Below are positions 1 to 13,100 of a stretch of DNA of 64,000 bases, one piece after another. How positions within the stretch are numbered: position 1 is the stretch's first letter; every line of letters begins with the position of its first letter. The DNA comes from Eutreptiella sp. 'Long Island Sound 2002' (taxonomy: Eukaryota; Euglenozoa; Euglenophyceae; Eutreptiales; Eutreptiaceae). The stretch lies in NCBI GenBank assembly GCA_964036045.1, contig OZ038391.1, positions 39,855,232-39,919,231 of the forward strand, written 5' to 3'. The notes under the pieces are model-generated. The model was given only the letters and a program-made list of their open reading frames with translations, was not told where the DNA came from and ran no database searches. Made by a program: the position numbers and the translations under genes.

Positions 1-984
1 TCGGCCCGACACGTATTTCCCAATGTCCAAGTTTAAGGTATGCACTTGTCTTCTGTTCGAGGGTACATGTGTACCTTTGCGGATGTACACACGTTCGGTG
101 TTGTTGGTATGAGCACTCCTTTGGTGGTTCACAGGCTTTCATTACAGGCTCCAGCGGGAAGCAATGCACTGGGACCAGAAAGGAGGCTTGCAGTGGAACG
201 TGGAGACAGCATAGGAACCCCCCCGCCCTACCCTCTCTGGAGTCTACCCGTACCCCACCGTTCTGGTGCACTCTCCGGGGTCTAAGCAAAGAGGCTGCCT
301 TCTTTTCATCGTTCGGGCAACAGCCAATGGCACGTTCTGTTTGAACGCGACCGTTTCGGTGGTGTCGGTACACGGGGACCAACCAGCCTCTCTGGGGTAC
401 GGGTTGCGATCTCCCATTCCAAGGCATGCCTGGCCCAAACCCCCACGGCTGGTTTTCACCGAAAGCAGCATGTCTGTTAATAAACAGTCGACAGAGGGGC
501 TATTTTGTGGAGACGCATTTTCTTACACCGATGCACCACGCCAACAGGCCAGACTACACGGCTTTTTGATCATGCCAACATTGCTCAACCCGGGAATAGG
601 TCTGCACATGAGCCACGTGTAGACTGTGTGCCATGCCTACGCTCGACACACAGCTATAATGAATCCCCTATGCCTAAATTGCAATACGATGATGCGGATC
701 AATGGACTTACTCTGACGCCATGTCGGATCAGTGTGGATCTGATAAGCATTGGCATGGGGGATTTGGCATTTTCTGGGTTTGGATTTAGTTGCATACCTG
801 CTGTCGACGCTTTTGAGTTCATGGTAATGTTGGATGGGTCGGATCGGTCGCCATGTGCACGGGTCGCCACAGCCGAGGGCACGTAAGTTACAGCACTCCG
901 CACATCTCCCGCCCAACAGCACAGCATTGCAGCCGCACGGCCCCCGCAGTACAGCGCCAACACTATCTATCTGCCTCTTTTCAG
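1..984. other. unresolved region upstream of gene A
   Basis: No complete gene can be supported here. Gene A is open at its 5' end: its first recognised exon (985) begins in phase 0 behind a good acceptor (CTCTTTTCAG), so earlier exons should lie here or outside the window. One candidate is the plus-strand stretch ending at a GTAAGT donor at 883, but it ends in phase 2 and does not fit the next exon in the frame I favour. Nothing else is convincing. Confidence 0.3.
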
Positions 985-1136
985 TGGCCGAAGCTGCCGC
1001 ATGGGGCACTGGTGTATGTAGCGCCAGATGGCACTGCGTCGTATGCCCCGTTGATGTGCTACAATCAGAAGGTCTCCGGTGGGCGTTGGGAGACCGCCCA
1101 GGGTATGTGTCAACTCGATGCAAGGGAAGGGGAGGA

Positions 1137-1184
<48 letters not shown>

Positions 1185-4100
1185 ACCGGTGGCGATGCAC
1201 CACCGCCACCATGACCACCGCCAGGGCCACTGCAGCAGCAGCTGCTGCTGCGGCTGATGGTATGCTCTTGCTGGTGTTAAGCTGCTGATGGGCACCGGCG
1301 GTGCCATTCCTGACTTGAATGTGGCTTTTTGCGGACCTTAGTGTCATTCTTGAATATGCCTCCTCCATGGAACACCATTTGCTCCGAGTCCATCCAATTA
1401 TTGCACAGCTGTCCTCGCGAGCAGATAAAGCGAGGCTCATCCAAAAGCCATCGGGACGGCTGGCACGGTAGAGAGTGACCGCTGCTGTTTGTGCTGCCGG
1501 TCGCAGCATCGTGCCCCATTGCCACGTCTGCTGCCCCTGGCAATGCCCCCGCTGCCGATGCTGCTGCCGCTCGTCCGCCGCCCGGGGGGCGCCGACAGAT
1601 GGTCGGTGCAGCATCCGTCCCCTTGTGCACTGCGGTCGTTGGGGCAGTGGCTTCTGGTGCGAGCAGTGCCGTGGCAGGGCCCGTGTCTGAGTATGGGAAG
1701 TGGCCTGGCTTGACTGGGGCCTTGGCCTGACGAAGACGGTGGTGCGGTAGAGGCAGTGGCCCCGCGGACATGGGCCGGGGGCAGTGTGGCCAAAGGCAGT
1801 GATGGGGCAGAGGGGGTGGCGTGACAGGGACGGGGCCCCGACCGGGCGGTGACCGGGACCCTTGGCGGTCCTTCAGGGGCTTTGCGACTGCCCTGGGGTC
1901 CCGTCGACTGACGGCAAATGGCGTTTGACAGGCGGCGGTTGGGGGGGCACCGACGGCGGTGGATGGGCAATGGACGGCGGTGCGGACGACACCGTCGGGA
2001 CCGAAAGCAGCACCGCCCCCCCCGGTCTTTGCCCCGCGCAGAGCGGGCCTTATGCCACACTTATGTTCAGGTACGTGCCAAGCCATCACGCTGCCGCTGG
2101 TGATGCAGGACGTGGTGGCGCACATCATTCAGGTGTGTACCCCCCCCCCCCCCCCTCTCCTCCCGCTCCCCAACTCCCGTTGATGTGCCCGGGCCGTTGT
2201 TCTGAACACAGGCCGCGTGCCGTTTTCAGTGGATCAGAGCACCGGAGGCTGTGGGGCCCTCCAGCCGACGCCCACGCGGAGTGGCGGTTGTTTCGCCTGC
2301 ACAATGCGGCCGCCAACGACATCGTGGGAAAGGCCATTCCGCAAACCCCTCAACACCCCCCACACCACCGCCCTTGTCGCACGACTACTCTGAGCCATGA
2401 AGGGGGCATTTCAGTGTCGTTCTGGACCCCAAAACCAGGCGGCGTGAGGGGTCCTCAAGGGGGGGGGGGTGCCATAAAGGCTGAAAGAGAATGCCGGTTG
2501 GTACTTCCGGGTGTAAGTACGTGTTCGCCTTTTGAGGAGGGACTCCAAGGACGGATCCAGAAGGGAGGGGGGGGGGGGTCACTGTAAATAAAACAAACCA
2601 GGAAGATCCGGCAGAGGCCGATGATACAACGCACAACATATACCCTCCCAAAAGACCTCCCAAAAGACTCCACGGGCCGTAATGGTCCGTAGCATCCTCC
2701 TCCTCTTTTTCATTGACCGTCACCTCATTTGCCTCCTCCTCGTCCTGCTCAAGCCGGCGTTCTGTGGGGCCATGCTGTGTTGGTTGCCTGGCCCCGATGC
2801 TGTGGTACCCATTGACCCCGATGCTGTGGGAGGGGCAGCGGCCTGGAAGGGGCATTCGTATGGAAGGGGTCCTGGGCGCAGTGGCGCGGAAGAGACAATG
2901 ACGTGGCACGGGGTTTCAGGGCAACGGTTTTGTCAGGGCAGTGAGGGGCCCTTGGAGGCCTTGGCCTGAGGGGATTACGTGTTGTGTGAGGGGCGGTCTT
3001 CCTGTGCAGTGGGCCGACATTCCGAGCATGACGCACGATGCCAAGGCCTTCTCGTTCTATTGCCACGCCCTCTTCCGGAATTCTTTGTCCGACGTCGATG
3101 GGGCGTTGGAGAGGGGCCGCTTTGCCGCCATCATGCGGAGTGTTCACGCGGTGTGCGGCCTGAAGGAGGATTTCAACGCGGTGCTGAAACAGGTCGTCCT
3201 CCATGCCCCGCCCTCTTCCTTCTCCCTGCCTCCTCGCTCTTCCCTGCACTTTACTCCCTCCCTCCGTCCACGTGCGCGGCCTCACATGAGAGAGAGTGCT
3301 GATGCGCAGGGTCCTGAACCGGCACTTGCCAAATGCTGCAGAGACCGTGTAGAGTTGTAAAGGGAGAGCGGACACACGCGTCCTCTTGGCGTGTCCACAC
3401 AGTCGCTTCGTGCGCAAAGAGAAATTGAGCAGCTGCTCGAGCGCACCAGCCCTCAGCTGTTTCCCTCCGCCGAGCTCTGGAAGAGCCAAGTGGTTCGCTC
3501 GTGTGGAGGGGCATGGACCGTCGATGAAGAGGGTCGTAAATGGTGAGTGAGACGTGGTGACGGTTGTAACAGACCTCGTGAAGGCTGCAGAGAGCGGGTG
3601 AGGCCTGTAGAAGTGGGTGGCGGGTGGCAATGTACAGACCTGGTCAGACGCGTGTTTGTCGGTGATGGGGTTTGCAGAGGGCTGACGAGGGTCATGGAAA
3701 CTTTTGCATGGCCCAGGCGCAGTCGAAGATGGCGGAGCTGCCCAACACAGACAGTCCCTTCGTGAGTGAAATGGAGTTCATTGTTGTGATGCGCCACTTT
3801 TTGGATTGCAAAGAGGTATGGAGTGCATTGCAGCCACCGGCCCATCCGCGCCCTCCTCCACCGCCGCAGCATGCGCCTCTTCACCGTTGCCAACATAGAG
3901 ACTTGCTGCCCGTCGGCAACGGCGGCAACATTTGTGGCAGAGAGCGCAACACGATGCACCCATGTGCCTCCCTGCAGTGCTACGACCCCACGGGGGTTGA
4001 GGGCGGTGGTAGGAGTGGACGCAGGGGATGCAGGCCCTTGCTGAGTGCAGCGTACACCCCACCCCTGGGGAGTGGGGGGTGGGGGGGTCCGAGGGCAATC

Positions 4101-7100
4101 CAGATTTTGTGCACCTGAAATGGCCCTCTGGTTTTTGGCTCTACTCAAAATTTCATTTTCCCGGGATCACAGTTCTTTTTGGGTGCGTGGGTGGGGGAGG
4201 GCGTCATTCAGACCCGCAAATCCCTGAGGGGATGACGGGGGCTGTAGTGATCCTGCGTGGGCGTTGCTCCCCTTGGGCTCCCGAAGAGGCCCAAAACCTG
4301 CAATGTACGTCCCCACTTGGCCTCGTGGCGCGATGGTTAGACACTCAAGTTTACCGTACGCCACGCACACGCATACACCACAAACCACCCACCAGCAGCA
4401 GCACAGCAAAGGGCGTGTCTCCCTCAGCTGCACGTGAAACACCAACAGTTTGCCCACACGGGTCAAGTGACTGCCGTTGTTGCTTCGAGTTGCTTTCTTC
4501 GCCAGGGGGAATGTGCGGTGTAGAACACATGTGCGGCATTAGCCACTAATTCCCAGCCCGAGAGGCTGACAACCGTAGGACGATCGCTGGGGAAGGACCA
4601 TCCCCCCCTCCCCCGGAACCCAAACTGCCCCTTACCCCTCTTCTCTGATGTGTTCAGGGGCGCATGGGCGGGGGTTGCCTTTGTATTTCAGAAAGATCGG
4701 GTGCCTTCTCTGCCTTTTTCGGCGGGAACCGGCCCCACGGGGGGGGGGGGGGGGGCGAGGCAGGTCAAGAGGGGGTTGGGTCTGAGGGGACGGCTGTGGT
4801 AGGGCCAGGGTCTGTTGGTCACCGACCACAGTCGGTCATCAATGGAAAGCGGTGGCTGGTCCGCTGGCGCTTTCCTGAGGGCCCAACACAGTTGAGCAGT
4901 TGTTTTTGTCTCGGGGCATTGAGCCCCCTTTCGATTGCAGTTTCATGGCCCCTCCCCTGCGCTGTGCCGCGCTGCAGGAGATCATCCAGGAGCAGCTGTC
5001 GGGGATCGACGGGGACGAAGTGGAGGCGGAGCCCCTTCCCCCCAACGGCATGTCGTCGGTTTGGGTGCTCCCGGAGGTGTTTGACTTGGATATCGAAGTC
5101 AAGGTGTGGCTGCAGAGTCCCTATCTTCTCGTCTATGCCACCTTCTGCAGATTTTATTGATTTTGCCTCCCCCCCCCTACCCCCGCCGCCGTCCGCCCAA
5201 AGGACTTGTAGAAGGATAGTGTAGCCCCCCCCCCCCCCCCCTCTGTATGCGTGCAAGCGTCGTTGGAGCTCGGAGACAGTGGGCTTGCACAGAGGGGGTG
5301 CTTGGAGACGTGGAATTTTGGAGGCACCGCCCGGCCCATTGCGATTTGGGGTCGACATGCAAATGGAACCGGGCAGCAGTTGGGCCCCGCTGACGGTGGC
5401 AAGGGGCATAGGAGGGGTCGCGGCGGTAAAGAGCGACCCCGAGTTTCGATATTGTCCAGACGCGTTTTGTTTTTGCGTCTATTTTGAGAAAGCGTTGTGC
5501 CGAATGGCGGTCAACCGTCGCCGGTCGGCAGTTGTGCCGTGCCGATGGTTGGATTCGCTTGCACCGCCGAACGAGCGAGTCTCCGGACGGTGGCCGCTTG
5601 ATTCGCGGGGGCTCGCAGTTGACGAATGGTGGTGGACGCTGAACGAAGGAGGGTTGGCCTGTGATCCGCCAACTCGTCGACCGGCGGCGGGAGTCACGCT
5701 AAAGCCCCGAACACCGCTGACCCGGAGGTTTGCTTCGGGCACCAACAGCCCCGCCGCTGGCGTGCCGCGAAGGGGTGGGCTTAAGGGCCCGGAAAGCGTC
5801 AAGCGCCTTCGGTTTAGCGTCGGCCGCTGTTGCTCACTTGCCAACCGCCGTCGGTTGACAACTGCTGTGGGCCGGGCACTGCGACTCAAGGTCCCCAACT
5901 GAAGACGGTATTGTTCTGGACGGCCACCACTTGTACTTCACAAACGCCCCCCCCTCCCCCCCTTCCCAGCAGTTTCCCCTTCTTGCCCTCGCCCGGGCGG
6001 GGGCTGGGGGGCTCGAAAAGCCACTGATTTCAGCCCCGCATCCGAGTGTCCGTTCCCAGTTCCAGAAGCTGCTTGCGGATGGGTCAGCGTTCGGAGGCTC
6101 GGTCCACAGTGTCTCTCTTTCCACCGGTCATCAGGTGCCCTTTCGGTGCATACAACACTTCCCGCATTTTGTTCAGTGCCGAGTGCATGTCGTGTGCATA
6201 CTGCCTCCGCTTTCATGCCCCCCCCCCTCTGCCCTTCCTGTCGGGTCCCCCTGGTCATCGTGCTGCCCATCTCCAGCCAACGGAACGGACGTATGTTCTC
6301 AAGCACTTGGATCCGACGAACGAGACTTGGGACTGGCATTTGCAGGGCCACATCTCCGACGTCCAGCTAACTGAGGCCAGTGGCATGAGCCCACAGGACG
6401 GGTACGTTGGGGCCTCAGGGACGTGAGGGTGCGGCATGTGCCTGAGGGTCGGGGCGCAGTAGAGGGGGTGGAAGACTGCTGCTCCCGGGCCGTTGCACCC
6501 GCAGGGGCTGGGGAGGGGCCGAAGGGGCCGAAGCGGGTCAAAGGCAGTGATTTGAAGGAATGATTTGTCGTGGGGAACTCAACGGCGCTCGGGCGATGGC
6601 CAGTGAAAGTAGTGTGTGATGCATGGGCTGTGGTTTGTGGTCGCATTGCGTTCAGATTCTGTTGAGAAGGGCTGTGCTTTTTAGGGGGAGCACCACTATC
6701 TGCCCCCCAACCCTAGCGAGCGTTACGGGGTGGTTACGGATGGTAACGGGGTGGTAACAGGCAGTGATGCACAAGCACTTCTCATGTCTCACAGCATTGT
6801 GCGAATGAAGCATCCCCCATTCTCAGCCCCTCTGTATCCCAGCCCCACAACGCACCCCCACTGCCCGCCCTCCCCCCGCCCACCCACATCCCTCAGCCCC
6901 TATACCTCCCTACGCCACATTCTTCACATCTCTGAAATGGAATTTGTGATATTTGTTCTGCTTTGTATTAGAAGAAGGTGTGCCTTGAAGAACATGCAAT
7001 AGATGTTGTAGAAAATCTACAATACTCGGTTGAAAACGTACAAAAAGGTTGCAGAAAATGCAACAAGGTTTCTCGAGGAACTATGTCTTCAGGCCATTTT

Positions 7101-10100
7101 TGCATAATTGTGCACATGTATGGTGCATTATGGCGATGCAATTCACGTTGTAGAAACTGTTATGTGCTTGGCAAAAAATGCAATGTGTGTTGTAGAAAAT
7201 GTACATGTGTTGTATACTGGAGGAAAGAGTGATGGGTTGTAGAAAAAACAGATTCTATTATACTTTACACAAAGCACATTACATTTTCTACAATGCGTGA
7301 TTTCCCCTCGGGGAGCCCCACTAGTGGACGCTGGTTTTGAAGAAAATACCTTCCCGGGGCCTCAGGCTGGGGTATATTTCAGCAATTTGGGTCCTCAGCA
7401 ACCCCGCTAGTCATCTTAATTCCAAGGGAAATCAGACCAGGGTGTGGGGTGAGGGGATTAGGAAACTCCCATGCTCGCAAGTAAAATGAAAAACTGGAGA
7501 CGGAAGGTGAATCAGATGCTCAGTGAAGGATGTTACCACTGTTTGTATTTTCTATAACGTATGTTACATTTCTGCAACACATATTACATTTTCTCTACAA
7601 TGCGTGTTACATTTTCTACAATGGACGTTATATTTTCTGCATTTGTGCCATGCATTTTCTTAAACGTATATTGCATTCTTAACAACCTGTATTGCACGTT
7701 CTACAGAGGGTATTTCATTTTCACCAACGCATGATGCATTTTCTACGTGTATTCCATTTGTAACAAATGTAATAATAATAAGCTGTGAACCTGTGAAGAA
7801 AAGGTAATGCATGTTACTGAAATTGTACGTTGTAGAGAGGGTGACACGAAAAGTTTGATGCCTGTTGTAGAACTGTAGTACGTTGTGGAAAAAAGTAAGA
7901 CATCTGCAGAAATACAGTACGGGCTGTACAAGATGTATGGCAGGAAAAAGCGATGCATGCGACAATATAATACACAATGTAACACGGGTTGAAGAAAATG
8001 TGATACACGTTGCACAACATGCAACATGCAGTGCAGAAAATTCGACACACGTTGTAGAAATTTCAATGCCCGGTGTAGAAAGCGAATTACACGTTACAGA
8101 AAATGTGAAGTGTAGAAAAAGCAATGCACATTATGGCAAAATGCGAAAATGTAACACACATTGTCAAAAAGAAATAAACTGCAAAAACTGCAAAAAATGT
8201 CTGTTGTGGAAAATGTGATGCAGGTTGTAGAAAACGCAATTTCTGGCCATTTTGGCCGGACACACACCCCATAAAACCAGCAAGGCCCAACCTGGACCTC
8301 ATCTAGGGCTGCCCCACCGCCTCGCAGAGCTCATTGTGGGCAGGCTGCCGGTAACCCCCCGTGTAACAGCGACTCCCAAGCCCTGCACAACACAGGCCGC
8401 GCTCGCTGGGGCCGCCCGCGATGGGACCAGGGGTGTGGTGTGGTGTGCTGAAGGTGCTGTTACAGGTGTGGCAAAGGCCGGGATGTCTTGCACACAGGAC
8501 AATGCAAAACGCGCATTGTAGACCATTTTGACCTGAGCGACGGCCTGTTGAGCCCATCACAGAAGCCTGCAATCCGTGTCTGTTGCTTGTGCCATCCACC
8601 GTGTTTCTGCCGTCTGCAGCTCCGAAGAAGCCACGATCTTTGCCTTCGCAGCGCCCATTCCCCACCTCCAGCAGGTGTTGGACGTGAGCAAGCCATCGCA
8701 TGCGTTCCTGGCGTACGGTGGCTTCCTCTACATGACCAATGACTACAAAGTATGGCCTTCGCCCTTTGTTCTTTGAGGGCCCAACTCAGCTAAAAAGACA
8801 ATGGGTTCTGCTGAGACGATTCTGAGATGCGGCGTCCGATCATGCCACCCCAAGGCCCACCGCAGATTTTGGGGTTTTGCCAATTTTCGAAGAGCCACTG
8901 AAAAGTTTGGAGCAGGCACACACGCGCACACGCAGGCACGAGCACACCACATCTTCATGGAACACATGCTGCACTATCGTTTGGTGGTTTCTCTCTACCC
9001 TCCACACCACCCCACCCCAACCCACAGGCTCAAAATGACGATAACACACACACACCCTGACCCCCCCCCCCCCGCCAAGTGGGCATGTGTGAGGCTGCGC
9101 GAAGCAGCCAGGCACGGACGTGCTGGCACGCAGGTCACTTAAACCCTACCCCTCCAGAGGTTCTGGCCCAGGTGAGGCCCTCAGATGCGACCCCAGTGGG
9201 CGCCAGACAGGACAGCAGACAGGTTCCCTGCGCGCTGGCCTGATTTTGATGGCGCCCCAGGCGACCACGGGGGCCCTGGACCCATGCGGGTCTCCTCTTT
9301 AATATTGTTCTTCCCCCTGATAACACACACACACACATGCACACAAACAAGCACGCGCATGCACATCGCTGCATCATGGAGAGAGCTGTAGAGAGCTTTT
9401 GTCATGCAGCGAACGCCACGAGTTCCAGACACAAGATTGATCCCCCCCCCCCTTCCCCCCGCCGCCTCGCCTCGCAAACGACACTTTTATTCAGCTTTTA
9501 CGACACAATCTCCCAGGCTTGGGGGGCGCACACAACGTTTTTGTTTCCCTATTACAGGGTTTGCCCTCCCCCCTCTCTTTCAAAGACACCCAACCTGGCA
9601 CTTTGCCGCACAAGTCCTTCCCGCTCTGAGGCCCATGAGCTTGCACCTTCGTCTCACCGCAGGTCGTGCAGGTGAAGGCCCTGAGCGGCAGGAAGACCAG
9701 CAGCAACGCCACGCAGCTCATCTTCTCGCAGCCCATCACGTGCTCGCTCCCCCTGCGCTCCTTCCCCGCCCGGCGCCTGCACCCGACATCCCTCCCTCTG
9801 CCGCTGGCCACCCCGGAGCCATTCACGCACCGCGCATGGCTGCTGCCCGGCGAGGGCCTGCCTCTGCCGGTGCCAATCCCCCATGGAGCCTTCTTCTACT
9901 CGGATGCCCCACCGTTCACCCTCAGTGAACGCGGTATGGCGTCCCCACCCAACAGTCGCCTTCGTTCCCCCTCTGTCCAAGGTGCAGCACGTGGAGTGTG
10001 GCACCTAACCTTAAGTCAGTACCGAATGTAGGTACCGGCGGGGGGAAATTTAGAGGGAGAAAGAAGAACCTGATGTGGACAAACTTGGAAGCCGTCCCTT

Positions 10101-13100
10101 CGACCAAATATTTCCTTCAATTTTACGGATGCTGTGTGCCAAAATGTGTGCGCAGGAAATAAGAGCAACCATCCCGAGCCCACCAGACAATAGCATCAGT
10201 CATCCAGAGCCCACTGGGAAACAACAGCAAGGGACCTTGAACCAATTTTCCCCTCCATCTTTAAGGAGGAGCACCAACTTCACCCCCCACCTAGTTTGGG
10301 CCCTTCCCTCACCCCCAAAAAACCCTCAAATTATCCCCCCCCCCCCGGTATGCATCGAAAAGCCATGTGCATGTACCAGCGCTCTTGTGGAAGTTGCCCT
10401 GCTCCAGTGCATGCCATACCTCGCTGTACCCGTGTCGGCACCTCAGACGTCCTGCTGTTGCAGGAAGCATTTTTTCAGTCTGATGCATGCCGTACTTTGC
10501 TGTGCCTATCCCCCCCCCGGCGCGTGGAGGAGACGCCCTTGTCGGAGGTACCGGAGGCTTTTGTGACTGGCAGGGCCATTACGGACTGTTGGTATGAGGC
10601 AAGCGGCAATTATCCAACATAACCCACTGGCCATGCCCACAACCAGCGAACAGGAAAGGGCAGAGATGGGGATGAGGGTGTGTAGCAGATGGGCTCCATT
10701 GCGGAGACTGCCTCCAAGGGACACTGTACTGAGCACCGCCTGTCATTGGTCGCGGGTAGTAGAGCTTTGCAGCCCAAGGGACACCGCACTCCTCCGTTTC
10801 CTCAGCGGACATCACTGGAAGACTATGGGTGATGGTGTGCGGCCACACGCGCTGCTGTGGGAAGTACTGGTTGCCATCCGTCAGCACGATGGTCAAGGAG
10901 GTGTGTGCGGCGTGTGTTGCTCATGCCGTGTTGATTGAATGCACGAACGGGGCGGGAAGGAGATCGCCATGGAGCAGATATTTGGGGTAGGGGAAGGATT
11001 GGGTACGGCTGCAGCCCACCGCCACTGTCACGAGTGACCGGGAATTGGCCCGGGGGCCTTATGCCTTTAAGCACCATCTACCCTCGAAGTGTGACGTTAC
11101 TTGGTGACAAACATTTTTTGATTTTTTTTATTAAAAACTAAGTTTTACCACATTTTACCAAGTTTTACCATCCAGTATTCATTTTTCCCGGATACCCGGT
11201 GGACGGAGGGGGGGGGAATGGAGGGTAAAGGGGGTATCAAGGCGTCTCCCAGGGCACCGTTTTCTTGTGCGTTTCGGACCCCCCCCTTGACACGTTTCTT
11301 GGGGTACAGGAGGCGCTAAAGCCGCAGGATGAGGAGAGGGGGAGGGCTGACCCCTGGGCTGCCCCCCTCCCTGTTCCTCCTCCGAGTCCCTCTGGCGTAC
11401 AGCCCTGTGCATCACCCCCAAACGTGCTGATGCTTTCCCGCAGCTGAATGCGAAGGTCGCCCAAAATGAGATTGAGTTGCTGCTGAAGTGCCACGACATT
11501 TACGACCGGATCAAAGATGAGGCAGACAACAACGCGATGGACTGCATCAGCGCCGAGTCATTTAAACCCGCGCACAGCGCTTTGATTGACCATTTGGGGC
11601 TGCCGCAGAACTGTAAGGACAGCTCTGAGCTGTGGTGCGAGGTACGCATGCCAGGGAGCCTGGGAGGGAAGGGAGGGAGGGAGGGACGGAGGGGAGGGGT
11701 CGGGCGCAGGTATCGCGGTGTCCCTTGAGGCTACCCGTTTGGGACCGCCCTTGGGCGTTGGGCCCCTGGTTTCCGTCCAGCTGACGTCGATGAGTGCCTC
11801 CGACCGCCGGCGGTAGCTCGCCACCTGCAGGACGCGCATATCGGGGGCCGTCACGGATGGCACGGGGAGGGATGGAGGGATGGGAGCACGGCGATGGAGG
11901 GAGGGGGGATGGGGTTGAGGTAGGACCCCTTGTCTGAACGTACGACAGCCCCGACAGCCCCACCAACCGTTGCACGCGCCCTCACGGGATCACGTCTACT
12001 GCTGCTCCACGCCCCTTGGACCAATGAACTCTTCTCGTCCTGCAGACCCTTCCGCCCTGCAAGTGACCTGACCCCCTTTCTATGTCTATGTACCCGACCC
12101 CGCCCACTTCCCCTGCGACAGGCGACGATATTCACAATGGAAGCGACGGGCCTTCGTTGGTGCACCGCCTTTTTGGGCTCCCGGACCAGCCCCGACCGCC
12201 TCCCGCCGCAGTCTCTTCTGAAAGGGCCCTCGTGGACGCGTTGTACGAGAGGGTGGACGGACTGTTGTGCGGTGAGGGGGGGCGGGTGGGGGCTGGGGTA
12301 CCGCAGAGTAGGCGAAGGGGGGGGTGCCCTTGGTCCCGGTCACGTGTGGGACGCGCACAAAGTGGGCGCCGGCCACTGTGTCGCCGCGGGTCCTCCGTTG
12401 GTCCCCCCCCCCCCCCCCCACGGCACCGTCGACGGGGGTCGGGGCTTCATGCGGTCGTGCAGTCGCCCGGTTGTTGGGCATTCATTTGGGTCAGAGCGCG
12501 GTGGCTCATGGCTTTGCCGATGGCCCATTCGCGTGCGGGCGTTGAGGGTGTCGAGGGCTTCGGCCCCACAGGAACACCGGTTGCTGACCGCTGTTTGCCA
12601 GACCCGACCTCCGGATTTCGCTGGAAATTGTGTGCGCGGATTGAGCCCAAGGCGCCGGGTTTTCCAACAAAAAAATTTCCTTTTGGAAATTTTTTTCATT
12701 AGAAAAGCAAGTGTCAGCCACAAGACATGTCTCACAACAACCCGCACAATACGCTGATGATGTTGAGGCATATGTGTCGGGGTCCCCCCCTCGCCATCCC
12801 CCCGCCCCCTCAGCCTTTATGGCAAACCACCTCCCGCCCCTGACCCCCAAAGATGTCCAGTGAGGGACCCCCCCGCCCAGCCAGAACACGTTCGGACCCG
12901 CAGAGGGTCGGGATGTGCAGTGGCGAGAGGCCAATAGGCGCCGCGAAAGGCAAACGAACCAACACCATGGCCTCGTGCCAACCCCCCCCCCCCCACCAGC
13001 CATACACACACACACGGCCTCGCGGCCTGAGCCATGGATTGAACTGCGTCCGGGGCCCTTCATGAAGGTCAGGCCCGGATCCGCATGCCTGGCCCCACTG

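Noticed and set aside
1079-1310. Poly-Cys, poly-Leu, poly-Ala, poly-Gln and poly-Ser ORFs
   Set aside because: They are six-frame translations of the (CTG)15 repeat inside an intron.
4318-4475. tRNA-derived SINE (TGGCGCGATGGTTAG looks like an A box)
   Set aside because: The nearest B-box-like word is about 130 bases away and poorly matched.
10464-10591. Gene A exon beginning EAFFQSDACRTLL
   Set aside because: Phase conflicts with the exons on both sides, while 9933 joined to 10806 is in phase and gives the better match to gene B.
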